The notes beneath the pieces are model-generated. The model did not search any database, was not told the DNA's origin, and saw nothing but the letters and a program-made list of their open reading frames with translations. Shown here one piece after another: positions 50,031 through 61,587 of a stretch of DNA of 64,000 bases (the stretch's first letter is position 1; every line of letters starts with the position of its first letter). Source of the DNA: Cristatella mucedo (taxonomy: Eukaryota > Bryozoa > Phylactolaemata > Cristatellidae); contig WPIO01000007.1 of assembly GCA_009760855.2 (NCBI GenBank), forward strand, positions 10,542,001 to 10,606,000, written 5' to 3'. Made by a program: the position numbers and the translations under genes.

Positions 50031-50152
50031 CTGTTATTATTGGGAGCGAATGTGCGGCCGGGAAATGCTGCTGGTCCTGCAGGGAATGTTAGAGCGACGA
50101 CTGCGTCACGACGTCACGACGCGAGCCAACCTTCTGCTCTGTATGCCCGGCA

Positions 50153-50320
50153 GGGCCGTGATATCCCAGGAGGATTAGATGTTCGCTCTTCATGACCAAG
50201 GTCGTGGGTTCGAATCCTGTAATGGGTGATCTCCTATTTCCAATTGCAAGCGATGGTGATTACCCCGTTAAGGCTCTTTTGCCGTTAGACAAATGAGGCC
50301 GTTAGATCAGCTATTACTAT
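50153..50320 (+). mobile_element. SINE type 1, diverged complete copy
   Basis: Head gggccgtgatatcccagg, B box gggttcgaatcct, body caagcgatggtgattacc and gttaaggctcttttgcc, end gaggccgttagatcagc. Confidence 0.85.
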
Positions 50321-51124
50321 TTTTTCTCAGGATGTGAGTGGTCAAGCCTTCCAAGCCCAATCATGCTGAGATAATCAAAGAAACAGGCAACAGTGCAACT
50401 GTTTGCTTAGATTAGCCGCTGAGCTCGACACGCACGCGTTGGTAAATGTGGGCTATCGGCTGAGCTTAAAACACTGGCAGTGTCCAAGGAACTTCTGCAA
50501 AAAACCCGAATGCTATCAGCAGCAAATACATTAATTTGCAGTACAAACAAGAACTTACTGACTGTCAAGCACGAGTTCTCTGTTGAACACAACACAAGGT
50601 CAGCTTCTGGACTATTTAATCGCCACAGCAGGAGAAGAGCTCCTATCAGGCCGACTGCAGGCAGAAATAAGAGCATAGGCTTAGCTCATAAGGCTTGGAC
50701 AAAGAGAGTTGTTAGCCAACATCAGGATGGATGTAGCATCGTGACACATCGATGTTCGATCGGGCGTTTCTGACTTGTGCTCCGCAGGAAAGCCTGCCAA
50801 GTTGCTGTTACTACACAAGCCCAGCTAGGTTGACGTGGCAGCTGTGTTAACATAAAAGCTGGCTTCCCAGTGGCCACTAAGTGCAGCTAATGGGAACGAT
50901 TTGACCTGCCCGTTCAAAGCCCTAGGACTGCTCTGTATTATGCTATGCCCCACGATTAATTAACAAAATATTCCAGTGCAGCAAATTGAGTAAGATGATG
51001 TTTCCTTCTTTTAGTGGTAATAATCATAACCGAAGCTTCACCAAAATGTATCTAGTGGGGAAAAGAACCCCGTGGCAAAGAAGCAACCTCTTGTATTTGG
51101 TGGCATTGCAGTACTGGCTGAAAT
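50321..51124. other. Unassigned DNA
   Basis: I see no gene or known repeat here. Confidence 0.5.
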
Positions 51125-51835
51125 AACTTTATAATGGTAATAACTCCAATAATAGATGTGCTAAAGCGCTCTCAGATAACTCAATCTCTTTCTACACGCT
51201 TCACAGTTGCTGCAAAGGATGCACGATCGAATGGTTAGGGGTAGCATGCTCAATAAACAACAAGAATAAGGTGCTTGGAGGTGACAAGCACAGGGTCAGC
51301 ATGCAAGTTCGGTTAGTGGCAGCATGCAACAGTGTCAGCACGCTTAAGCACATAAAGGTCAAATGACAGGGACCCACTAAATACTGTCACAAATACATGT
51401 GTTTTTAAGTTCTTTGTAAATGTGGACAAGTCAGGAGATATCATGCCCCAGGGCGCAAGTGATTTCTAGTCTTTGGGTGCAAAAAGCCAGTGGTTCTATG
51501 CTTGGTGGTGAGTGTTTCTAATAGGTAGAGCAAGAAAATAAAGGGACCTATAAGAGAGTGACAAAACCTTGAATCAATGTGTTGCTTGACTGTGAGCCAG
51601 TGCTGGTCGGCAAGAAGTGGTGTGATGTGGCAACTGTGATGCTCACGACAGGCAAGCCTAGCTGCAGAGTTTTGCACCAGCTGTAAGCGCCTGATTGCAC
51701 ATGCCGGTAGGCCAGCAAGCAGTGAGCTACACAAGTCAAGACGGGATGTCACAAATACATGGACCAATTTAGATGTGATATCCCTGTCTAAACAAACCCG
51801 AATTTGAGCAATGTTATGTAGCTGAAAGTAGGGGA
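51125..51835 (-). mobile_element. L2-like LINE (A type) 3' part
   Basis: Tail (ctaaagcgctctcagataac), 3' UTR and antisense C-terminal coding up to the LVQNSAARLACRE stretch and a little beyond. It meets a plus-strand copy head to head at about 51836. Confidence 0.85.
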
Positions 51836-53695
51836 GCCCCTACCTAAGATTGCAGCACCCCCCTCTGGAATCTTCTCCCTCAACCTCAATGTCTACATTT
51901 AAGAAGGTCACTACTGAACTCGTCCTGAAGTTCATATCCCAATCAAGAAAGACAACTCCTCTGGACCCTATTTCCACACTCATGCTTCTACGATGCATTG
52001 ATCTGTTGATGCCATGCATAACTAACATCAAAATATGACATTGGCCTCAGGTCATGTCCTAGCATCTTTCAAAAAGGCTGTAGTCAGGCCACTTTTCAAG
52101 ACAGCAAAGCTAGACCAAGAGAACCTGATCAACTTCTGCCAGGTCTCATTTCTACTATTTCTATCAACGATACTGGGACGAGTCATAGCAGAGCGGCTGA
52201 ACTCACATATTGAAGTTTTAAATCTTGTTAGCAAGTTCATGCCTGGTTTTAGGGTAATCACATCAGAGTCAGCATTGCTTCGGGTATATAACGACCTACT
52301 TAGGAATACAGACTTAAGGTAGAGTATCTCGGCTCGATTTGCTCGATCTTTCGGCAGCTTTTGATGCTATCGATCACCAAGTTCTTCTTGAGCACCTCTC
52401 ATCTTGCCTCGGCGTCACTGGCACTGCACTGCAATGGTTCTCAGTGGGAGACTCCAGAATATTGATTTGAATGGACAAAGATCATCCGAAGGACCTCTGA
52501 AATAGGGGGTACCTCCGTGCACTGCGCTTGGTCCTGCTCCTTTCACGGTATTATACTCTCCCTCTTGCCAATGTGATTGATTGCCAGGCACAATCTAGGC
52601 TTTCACTTCCATTCAGATGGCACTCAGTTGTACCTTTGCATGGATCCTTTCCAGCCCCCAGTCGTCGAATTCTCTCAACTCACTTGCTGCATTTATTGAT
52701 GACATCTGTGCATGGATGGCAGCAAACTTTCCTATAGTTACTTATGATAAACCAACCTACTAGATGTGAGCAAACCAAGTTTGATTCAGAAATTGCCAAG
52801 GTTAACGCTCAAAATTGGCTCTGCCAGCATATCGCTGGTTGAATCTGCACTAAATCGAGGTATCATATTCCAAAGTTACCTTTTATTAGACGACCAAACC
52901 AAGTCACCTCCTCAGTCAATCCTGCCTATTTTCAGCTACATAGCATTGCTAAAATTCGAGCTTGTTGAGACAGGGATACCTCATCTAAATTTGTCCATAC
53001 ATGTGTGACATCCTGTCTCGACTTCTGTAACTCACTGCTTGCTGGCCTACCGGTATGTGCAATCAGGCGCTTACAGCTGGTGCAAAACTCTGCAGCGAGT
53101 CTTGTCTGCCGTTAGCTTCGAAGTTGCCACATCACCCCCACTTCTCGCCGACCTGCACTGGCTACCAGTCAGGCAACGGATCGACTTCACGTGGTTTTGT
53201 CGCTCACTGTGAGGTCACTTCATTCTTTGGCTCCACCCGGCCTATCAGATCTACTCCCTCACCAGACTAAGCATCGTACCGCCTGCTTTTCGGAATCTAA
53301 CTGATTACCTAGACCTTGTACGAACCTCGAATCCTTAGGAAACCGTGCCTTTAGTTCGGATGTTTCCAAAGCCTAGAACTCACTCCCGACCTGCGTCACG
53401 ACATCTCTTGACTTGACAACGTTTAAAAGGAAACTTAAAACACGTGCATGTATGACAGTATTAAGTGGTTCCCTGTGATTCGTCCTGTATGTGATTATAC
53501 CTGCTGACACGGTTGTATGCTGCCACTAACCACTTGCATGCTGACCTTGTGCACGTCATTTCTAAGCATGTTATTCTTATTTATTGAGCATGCAACCACT
53601 AGTCATTCGATCGTGCATCCTAAACAGCAAGTACAAAGTGCTTGGAAATGGAGTTCTCCGAGGGCGCTATATAAAATGTATCATTATTATTATTG
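51836..53695 (+). mobile_element. L2-like LINE (A type), RT to tail
   Basis: Remnants MSTFKKVTTELVLKFISQSR, AFKKAVVRPLF-like, HSDGTQLYL in place of the catalytic loop, and the C-terminal domain (about 53130-53460), ending in the A tail and ATT repeats (53630-53695). Several frameshifts and stops. Confidence 0.85.
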
Positions 53696-53714
53696 CTATC
53701 GTTTTCAGTTTACA

Positions 53715-54560
53715 TCGATACTCAGGAGCCTCCCTCCGAGACAGGACGTAAACCATTGCAAAGCAGTATTGGTAATGCCCAGGCGAGAAATGAGTCGCTT
53801 GATAACGATTTGGTGAACGATACTATCAGAAGCTTCCGAAAGATGGAGCAAAGCAAGTCGAGAGACTGTGCCGGAGTCTACACTCTCCCAAGGTCGTTAT
53901 ACACCGGAAGATATGCTGATTCGTTGTATTAATTAGCTCTTAAAGCCAGACTGTAACTTTCTAGCTAGGTTTCAAGTTTCAATGCCTTAGTTCGGCTGGT
54001 CGGAAACTACTCGTTCTAATGTCTTGGATAGTAACGGCAGAAGGAAGACTGGGCGTAAGTTTATAAGTCCTCTCGATCTAGATTTGTGTTCTTGAGTAGT
54101 GGCCTGACCAACTTTTTGGAAGGTGCTGAGACATATGACCTCAGGCTAATGAAATACATGTTACTTATGCATCTTAGCAGCTGATATGCCTAGCTGCATG
54201 TGTCGTAGGACAGTCTAGATAGGCTGTCAAGGACGTCTGCTTCAGATATGAACTTCAGGATGAGGTCACGTGCTTCGTCCTTGAATGTAAACGTTCTGTA
54301 TGGAATTGACCGATAGGATTCCAAATGGTATGCTGACCCTCTAGTGTGGAATCTCATGACTTGGTCTTTGATGACTAAACGTTTTGAGTAGCCATCTTTT
54401 GATCCTCATGTGGAGCACCAGGCAAGCAGCTGCCTAGGTGTGGCTTCGACTTTTGATACCAGCATCTTTGGATCGCCCATACGTTTTACCAATATTTCAC
54501 CGAGTTAAGACGGCTTTCCTTGCTAGTCGCCATGTACATCCTAGGCCTGCCGGAGGGTTT
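53715..54560 (-). mobile_element. L2-like LINE (A type), RT part, decayed
   Basis: Antisense of the RT N-terminal half (tacaccggaagatatgctga, tggataacggcagaaggaa-like, gtagtggcctgac). Heavily mutated. Confidence 0.65.
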
Positions 54561-55031
54561 AATCCTTGAGTTGTACAATTAGGCTTGTACATAGTTGTTT
54601 AGTAAATATCTGTAAATATAAACCATAGGTAACTGAACGAATTCTAGTACACATCAGTGACTTGTTCGTAAGGCTTACTCAGACTGCAGTTGTCGGTGAC
54701 TGGCAATAACTCTTATTTATTGCATAAGCATCTGTGGACTTCTAAATTATTGATTATCCATAAATACACTCATTAAGTCAATAAACTTGGAATCATTTTT
54801 GAGCTACTAGTTTGACTAAATGCTTACATTCATGCATTTACTCATTACGAGCTAAAATCTTTGCTGATGCCTAACGGTCTCTTTGACCCAACAGGATTTA
54901 AGGTAACACAAACACGGAAGTGGACTCACCTAGCATACCACTTAGGCAAAGACAAGACTATTCTTTACTGTAATGCTTTAGCAGTTGATAGCCAAGACAA
55001 AAGAAAGATCTCACAATATACAGCCAAGCTC
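54561..55031. other. RPS15 3' flank
   Basis: AT-rich, no gene or repeat recognised. Confidence 0.5.
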
Positions 55032-55037
55032 TTTATT
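55032..55037 (-). terminator. RPS15 poly(A) signal overlapping the stop codon
   Basis: The minus strand reads CTT AAA TAA AGAG, so a consensus AATAAA contains the stop codon. If used, the 3' UTR would be only about 10-30 bases. A weaker AGTAAA lies about 65-70 bases downstream (54963-54968). Confidence 0.5.
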
Positions 55038-55146
55038 TAAGAGGAATAAACCTGGACGAGTGAGTAGCACCAATACCAGGTCGACCGTGCTTCACAGGCT
55101 TGTAGGTGATGCTGAACTCTCCAAGGTAGTGGCCAATCATTTCAGG
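55033..55146 (-). CDS. RPS15: RPS15 exon 4
   Basis: Starts [20 protein letters not shown] after acceptor tttgcag and ends SSRFIPLK with TAA at 55033-55035. This is the most conserved part of the family and matches it throughout. Confidence 0.98.
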   Translation of the reverse strand, partial: PEMIGHYLGEFSITYKPVKHGRPGIGATHSSRFIPLK

Positions 55147-57158
55147 CTGCAAATAGAAATAAAAGCTATCGGCAAATTTGCAGCAACAGCAGTAATCAAA
55201 ACATGCATTAATACTAACAGCAGTCACCTTAATTTCAACTTGATTGAAAGCCTTGCCGTTGTAAACTCCAACAATGTTTCCAATCATTTCGGGCACAACA
55301 ATGGTATTACGCAGGTGTGTCTTGATGCACTAAAATATAACAAAGAGTGTAAGTTGATTGCTAAAACTATAAGTAAGCATACTTAACCAACGAAAACAAG
55401 GCCTAAACCTCAGCAAGCACCGACAGGTGCAAAACCTTAGGAACAGCAGCTGAAACTTGCAAATAAAGGCAGTCTAATGTAACACGAGGTTTGTGCTACG
55501 GTTCCTGAGGCGAACCTAAAATGCCTTCTAAGCCATGCTACAATTACAAACCGCTAGGCAAGTTTGCAGTCTCACGTGACAAACTTAGCATTTTGTAAGT
55601 ATGCACAGGGCAAATAAACACTCATAACTAACGGTAAAATCTAGTTAGGATTTCGCCAACAAATATTAGCAACGTCAAAGGGTGGCAAACAAGGCAATTG
55701 CAAATAGCAGGACACTAGGTATCTAGCAACATTCCATACGAAAATACTCACGGAATATTAAGTGCATCTTAAGTTCAAGAGCCTGGTTAGGAACTTGACC
55801 AGTTATTAGGAAGTGATGACATACTCTCCAATATGCATATACGTGGGCCAAGTAGTGGCAAAACGTCGTAACAGCACGATACACAAGAGCATTACCATCA
55901 ATCTAGCAAGTATGGGTAGAATACCCTACTTTCGGTACAGAATGGCTGGCGCGTCACAGCTAGGTCGAGGACCAAATCTAAGGCTGAACTATCCTCACCT
56001 AATGCATATACATTCTCGCGACAGTTCGGACAAAATAGCTTATTTGAATAACTAGTTAGAATTCATGCTGTTGTGGGGTGTCGAGCTATTATAGCTAACT
56101 AGCTCTAGCATGGTGATATACTGTCCAAGACAACTAATAAACAACATTGTTATTATAGCTAGTACAATAAATGTTCGTATATATAGACATGCTACTAGAT
56201 AACTGCTGGGAAATGGGGCTTAAGGTTACTCTATAAAAGCAGCCACTATTTGCAATACTAAATGCTAAGAAATATCAAGTTACAAGCATTCAGAATTTAC
56301 TGTTCTTAAGTCTACAGCTTACTGACACAGCACAAGAGTCTGAGCCATTTAGCATTTGACGATCAGTGCTTCATGGAATGAGTGGCCAACTAAAAAATAA
56401 TGCTTAGAGATAAGTTTTTGGACCAACAGGTTGAGACAGCACCCTTGCTTATATTATACATCGGCCAATCGACTTTAATTATGAGCTCAGCTGTACCGAA
56501 CAGATTCCACGTGCACTGACTAGTCGAAGCTCCGTCGCCCAGTACTGCACACACCCACTGGGCGGGCATTCTATAGAAACCAGTTAAGAATTAGAACAGA
56601 CGTGGTACTAAAACTAGAGCCCGCCGGGCAGTCCAAGTACTACCGTTCGGCTAAACCCTTGCAGGACAAGGACCGGCAAAGAGCAGGCAAACGTAATGGG
56701 TACACAAGGGTCGGGCGGTACGCACCTCGGGCTTCTCAAGGGCTGGAGCTTCCTTCTTTGCCTTCCGCAGACGCTTCAAGAGTGCTGTGTGCTTTCGCTT
56801 CATGCCGCGGTTAAAGCGGCGGCGAACCCGGCACGAAAACATATCGACTAACTGGTCAGGAGTCATGTCAAGCAGCTGATCTAGATCCACTCCTCGGTAA
56901 GTGTATTTACGAAATGTCCTCTTCTTCTTCTGGCCTCCATCGTCGACGTTGTCCTCATGATCGTCGGCCTAGAAGTAGGAATGCCTATTAGAGTCGAGCT
57001 ATACGCTTGCAAACTCAAAAAATCGGAAAAACACGTATCACTAACAAATAACAACGCATACAAATCTTTAGAAATTAAATCCTACGACAGATGCCTCAAC
57101 ATAATAGCACAGACCGCGGATATACTGCAGAGCAGCTGCCAGCAGCGGTACCCACCAT
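55033..57158 (-). CDS. RPS15: 40S ribosomal protein S15 (uS19), 4 exons
   Basis: Cytosolic small-subunit protein of the uS19 family, located in the head of the 40S subunit near the A site. Exons on the minus strand: 57158-57156 (ATG only), 56968-56726, 55329-55228, 55146-55033; every junction is phase 0. The product is about 153 residues, slightly longer than the usual 145 because of an acidic start [13 protein letters not shown]. Then come [80 protein letters not shown] and the C-terminal [17 protein letters not shown]. Conservation is very high at the C terminus and no disruption is seen, so this is a functional gene and not a processed copy (it has introns). The short pyrimidine-start leader fits a translationally controlled (TOP) mRNA. 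Confidence 0.98.
55228..55329 (-). CDS. RPS15: RPS15 exon 3
   Basis: Encodes [20 protein letters not shown] and on to FNQVEIK. Acceptor tattttag, donor GTGACT. The family usually has VVKTHLR; here it is CIKTHLR. An 81-base intron separates it from exon 4. Confidence 0.97.
56726..56968 (-). CDS. RPS15: RPS15 exon 2
   Basis: Encodes the acidic tail-like start, the [13 protein letters not shown] basic stretch and the [16 protein letters not shown] helix. It ends in phase 0 before donor GTGCGT. The 1396-base intron 2 (55330-56725) follows. I see no clear C/D-box snoRNA in that intron. Confidence 0.97.
57156..57158 (-). CDS. RPS15: RPS15 exon 1 (start codon only)
   Basis: ATG followed at once by donor GTGGGT. 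Intron 1 (56969-57155) ends in cttctag before GCCGACGAT. An isolated start codon before the first intron is common in ribosomal protein genes. Confidence 0.85.
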
Positions 57159-57173
57159 TTTGCACTCAGTCGT

Positions 57174-57179
57174 GAAAAG
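57174..57179 (-). promoter_or_regulatory. RPS15 5' TOP-like tract
   Basis: CTTTTC on the minus strand, 16-21 bases before the ATG. It fits the pyrimidine-rich cap-site tract of ribosomal protein mRNAs. The start site itself was not observed. Confidence 0.5.
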
Positions 57180-57784
57180 ACCAGGATACGGAAACAACGG
57201 TTAACTTAGCTACAGTAGAAATGGAGCCATTCGCTATGTGCTTTGCTTTAAATATATATTATATTATAAATAAATACTGTATACGAGCTCAATAGCTAGG
57301 AAAAAGTTTTATTATTATGCGTGTATTTCGGCATAGGCGTGACTGAACCGGAAGTTGAAAACCGGGGCCGGCGTGGGGTGCCTGCGTGCTACTGTCGACC
57401 GCATCTATACTTCGGCCTTGCTACTCTCCTTCAGATTTACTGATTCCGTTGGAACGATAGAGAAATTTATTTTCTGCAGCATTAATTTTCATGTTGCAGG
57501 CGTAATTAAGCGCTGCGACCTTGCGGGCGCTGGTTATCACCCGTTAGTGAGCATTAACTGCTCGAAAGAAAACGTCTGAGCAGCAAATGCACTGATGGGC
57601 TTGCAAGCGTAGCTATCTTTGCATGTTGGGTTTCAGATTCTATTGCGACCTAGTGAGTGCACATGTGGCTTCTAAGCGAGCCATTCCAATCATAATTCCG
57701 CGGCGGTTGCCTTGAATTGCCGGGCCTGCTAGCGTCTCAGCTCGTACTTGGAGTCAGCATGTTCGAACGCTTCAGATCTCATTG

Positions 57785-57970
57785 TTAAAGATAAAGTCTG
57801 TTGGCTACCGAAAGCGTACCGAAAGCCGCTTAGGCTGTGAGTTAGCTATACAAAACTCTCCTGCGTAAGATGCATTACATTACATTGCCTCGCGCTCCGT
57901 AAAAACCGGTTGCCTTTGGCGAGAGGTGCGAGCGGCGCGGGTGGCACCTTCTTACATTACATTACATTCT
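57785..57970 (+). mobile_element. L2-like LINE (B type) tail with split (TTACA)n
   Basis: gtctgttggctaccgaaagc and acaaaactctcctgcgtaag, then cattacattacatt, about 65 bases of GC-rich sequence, then a second ttacattacattacatt. Confidence 0.8.
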
Positions 57971-58234
57971 TGTCAGCTGGGGATCGTGCTAATGATTCAC
58001 GAATTCAGCTGAAACGACAAGTTGGCTAAACAAGTAAATATGAAGATTATCTCCCTTCGTAAAGTAAGAATCGAGAATAAAATGACAGTTAAACTGCGAT
58101 GACCACATTACAGAGATAGTGAGCTTCCGGCCTTCTCTCTACTTCCAAGCCGATTGAGTATATTAAATGCAGTACACACTTCGTGAGTTACGATAGCGAT
58201 GCTCCTGCTGCATTATTTATCGGGCAATTATCGA

Positions 58235-58725
58235 TTGCCGGTAATCAGGAGATCTACTCCCCTACCAGGCTATGCATCGCACCGAACGCTTTTTGAAATC
58301 TAATTGCTTATCTATACGCAGTACAAACTTCAAATTCTTTGGAGACCGTGCCTTTAGTTCGTATGCTCCCCAAGCCCGGAACTCACTCCCGACCTGCGTC
58401 ACGACATCTTCGGACTTGATCACATTTACAAAGAAACTAAAAACGAATGCATTTATGACAGCATTTAGTGGGTCCCTGCGATTTGTGATCTGTGTGGTTA
58501 CGAGTGCTGACACTGCATGCTGCCACTAACCATACTTACATGATGATCCTGTGCATGTCACCCCTAACCACATTATTCTCGCTGTTTATTAGGCATGCTA
58601 CCACCAACCGTTCGACCGTGCTTCCTTTGCAGCATGTGCAAAGTGCCTAGACAGAGACTGAGTTCTCTAAGGGCGATATATAAAATGTATTGTTCTTATC
58701 ATTATTATTATTATTATTATTATAA
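58235..58725 (+). mobile_element. L2-like LINE (A type) 3' part
   Basis: C-terminal coding (FKFFGDRAFSSYAPQARNSL), 3' UTR, tail gacagagactgagttctcta and (ATT)n (58697-58723). Confidence 0.9.
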
Positions 58726-59609
58726 AAATAATATTGATAGTAAGCCTTTTGCATAATCTCTTCCCTATAACGCTTTCATCTCGATGCAAGACAAGCAATA
58801 ATCAAGATTTGCTGCAACCAAGATGTTAAGTTTCGAAGAAGAAGAAGAACACACTCAGAGTTTTCGGTTAGCGGGATCTAGGGCTAGTAATATGCAGTAA
58901 ATCGTGTACAGGTACGTGCACACAATCCATGAAGAAACAGAGAAAAAAATTCATTTAAGCAAATAGAAAACTGAGAGGAACAAATGGGTCTTTCGTTGAG
59001 ATTTAAATGAGGCAAAGTCAATTCAGCTTTTGACAGAAGCTGAAAGCACTTTCGGCACGGTCAAACTGAAGAGAATTTACCTAAAGGTTTAAATTAACAT
59101 CGAGACCAATATAAAATTGATTTTTGCCAGAAAGAAAGTGTGCGCAATTCAAAGAATGTTCCATAAAACCTAGCCTGATATACCCAATAGCTTAGAAAAT
59201 TCCGGGCTGACCAACCGTCATTTACGTATACAATCTTATATCTCTAGCTGCGGTAGGCCGCTACTCAGTTTACCACTAAGCCAGAAGTGACTAGGCGTTT
59301 GTATAGGGCTCCAAAAGGATCCGCTAGTCAATTGTGTCAAATGCTGTTTAGAGATCTAGGATAACTTTGTCTGCTGCAATTTTGTCCCTGAGTAGTAAGT
59401 GTAATTTAATAATTGCTTATGCCTTAAAAATATAAAACAGTTTTTATTCCCTGAAAACATAGCTCTTTGCGACCAGGACAGTGGATAATTTTTAATTAGC
59501 CTATTTCCGATGACAAAGCTGACAAATTCGAGTCAGCAAACGAATCAAAATTATAAAATTCTTTACTCTGAAGTCATGAGAAAAGGACCAATCCAAAGAG
59601 TTCAGGAAA
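58726..59609. other. AT-rich unassigned DNA
   Basis: A short (GAA)n near 58836-58848; otherwise nothing recognised. Confidence 0.5.
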
Positions 59610-60665
59610 ACTAGATGCTCTAGATTAGTGGCTGTACTTGTCATTCAAGCCGTCGGAATCTGCTGCAGCAACTGAGAAGCTAAATGCTTGCCTTGCCGAC
59701 ATTCTATCCTGGATGTCGGAAAACTTCTTGAAACTAAATGACGATAAAACCGAACTGCTGCTCATAGGACACACTAAGAATGTGGCTGGATAAAATGCTT
59801 TGCTCTTCGAATGGGTGATGCTGTTGTGCGACCATCACCAAGTGCTCGAACTTTAGGTGTCATTTTTGACAGCTGCCTCAATTTTAAAAGCTTCATTAAG
59901 AAGATTGCTTCTACAGCTAGCCATCACGTCCGATCCCTATCCAAGATTAGGAGCTGTCTTCCACAGTGGCTTGCAAAGAATTTAACTAGCTCCTTCGTGC
60001 TGTCTCGGCTTGATTATTGTAATTCCCTTTTGTTTGGCTACCAAAGAAAGCAACTAGGCCACTGCAGTTGACTGTGAATACGGCTGCAAGGCTAGTCCTC
60101 AAGTCCCAGAGGTTTGACCCCGTCTCTCCTTTGCCGAAAGAGCTAGGATGGATGCCGGTTGAGCAATGGATACAGAGCAAAGTTCTTACAATGACCCACA
60201 AGGCCCGCCACGACTTGGCTCCTTCGTACCTAGCTGAACTACTGCATCAGTTTCAGCCTGTTCGTGCCCTCAGGTCCTGTGTGGACAATAAATTAGCTGT
60301 TCCATTCCTCCGCTTAAAGACCGTTGGTGACAGAAGCTTCAGCTCTGCCGATCCTAGACTGTGGAACTCGCTTCCACAATTCTTGCGAAACGACAACTAC
60401 TCTCCTGCTGCCGACTATGGCTCATCCTTTTCAGAGGTCGTGAGCTGCTACTTCCATGCTACTCACCACTTCAACTGCTCTCCTGGCACTTTTAAACTTC
60501 CCACTTTCTCTTTGTTGCGTGAGACGATGTCTGTTGGCTACCGAATGCGTACCGAAAGCCACTTGTGCTGTGACTGCGCTATACAAAACTCTCCTGCGTA
60601 ACACCCACATGGTCTTCATGACTTTGTGGAGTTACAGACGAAGATGCATGTACTGTAAATCGCTT
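59610..60665 (+). mobile_element. L2-like LINE (B type), best copy of this lineage
   Basis: From just after the RT catalytic loop (NFLKLNDDKTELLLIGHTKN) through LVLKSQRFDPVSPLPKELGW, DLAPSYLAELL and SADPRLWNSLPQFLRNDNYS to the B tail. One or two frame changes near 59800 and 60070 break the frame. Confidence 0.9.
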
Positions 60666-60830
60666 TATTGAGGAAATACCAAGACATTGTTCCCCAAACA
60701 TGTTTTTGATATGCTGTCTTTGGTATCGACGTTCCAAGTCCAGTGAACCCTAGTGAAAGCGCTCACCTTGGTCCTCTAAGCTAGCAAAAACGCTCTAGTG
60801 AAAATTTCCAGCTGAGCACCAAGGACTCTT

Positions 60831-61385
60831 GTGGACATTCTTAACCTTGACATTAAAGCTTGGTTCGGGCTCTTCATTAGAGCCCGAACCAGCTGCTCAC
60901 AGTCTTCAGCCTTGCGATCGATTGCCGAAAGAGCCGGAAAGCGGTGCTACGAAGCTGTTTCAAGTCGCTTTCTCAGTCCTATTCAGCTTGTTGATGAATG
61001 CGTCACTCTCTATAATTTTACACTGGTGACATTACCACGTTCCGAGTGTCTACCAGTGGCTTTCTCTTGATGCTGTTCTTCCCGACAGAGGAATCTAATC
61101 GGTCCGCTATTGCCAGTATCTTCTTCGATATTACGCCTTAGTGTACCGCCTGTCCCACTAGCAAAGAAAGCAAGGAAACTTCATGACAACGCCTTGAAGA
61201 TCCAGCAGCAGTGGCGTCATTTGGAAGTATCCAAAGATCTAACAGCTATTTCTACCATACTTCAAGGAACTCTGCAACATTTTGACACTGCTGCAAACAT
61301 CTTTGAGGTGCGCAGAGTGAGCCGTAGGGAGAAAGTGGTACTTGTTTCTTTTGTTAAGCATTACGGCTTTGAGGGCACTGGATAA
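60831..61385 (+). pseudogene. Unrecognised broken open frame (about 185 codons, one stop)
   Basis: One frame stays open from 60831 to 61385 apart from a TGA at 61068-61070. Before it: RTSCSQSSALRSIAERAGKR. After it: KARKLHDNALKIQQQWRHLE and VSRREKVVLVSFVKHYGFEG. The sequence looks protein-like (amphipathic, few rare residues), but I cannot name the family. It lies between a B-type LINE and a SINE and could be a decayed transposon gene or a host exon remnant. Confidence 0.4.
60861..60891. repeat. Perfect 13-bp stem hairpin, 5-base loop
   Basis: TGGTTCGGGCTCT, loop TCATT, then AGAGCCCGAACCA. It lies inside the broken open frame above. Confidence 0.9.
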
Positions 61386-61587
61386 CAAGTCTATGATTAG
61401 GTGCCAATTACTCTGTAATGGGTGATTCCTATAGCTTCTTATATGCCAGCGACGTTGTTGCAGTAGCACAGCCCATAATGCCAACTGAAGAAGCTGAAAA
61501 GAATTAGCGACCCATTTCGTTGAATCGGCCAACCTTTAACTAGCTCTGATTGGTTACTTTCATCCAATGAGTTCTAAGAAAATACTG

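Noticed and set aside
55330-56725. C/D-box snoRNA in RPS15 intron 2
   Set aside because: I looked for a minus-strand TGATGA box with a matching CTGA and saw no convincing pair. An H/ACA snoRNA cannot be excluded by eye.
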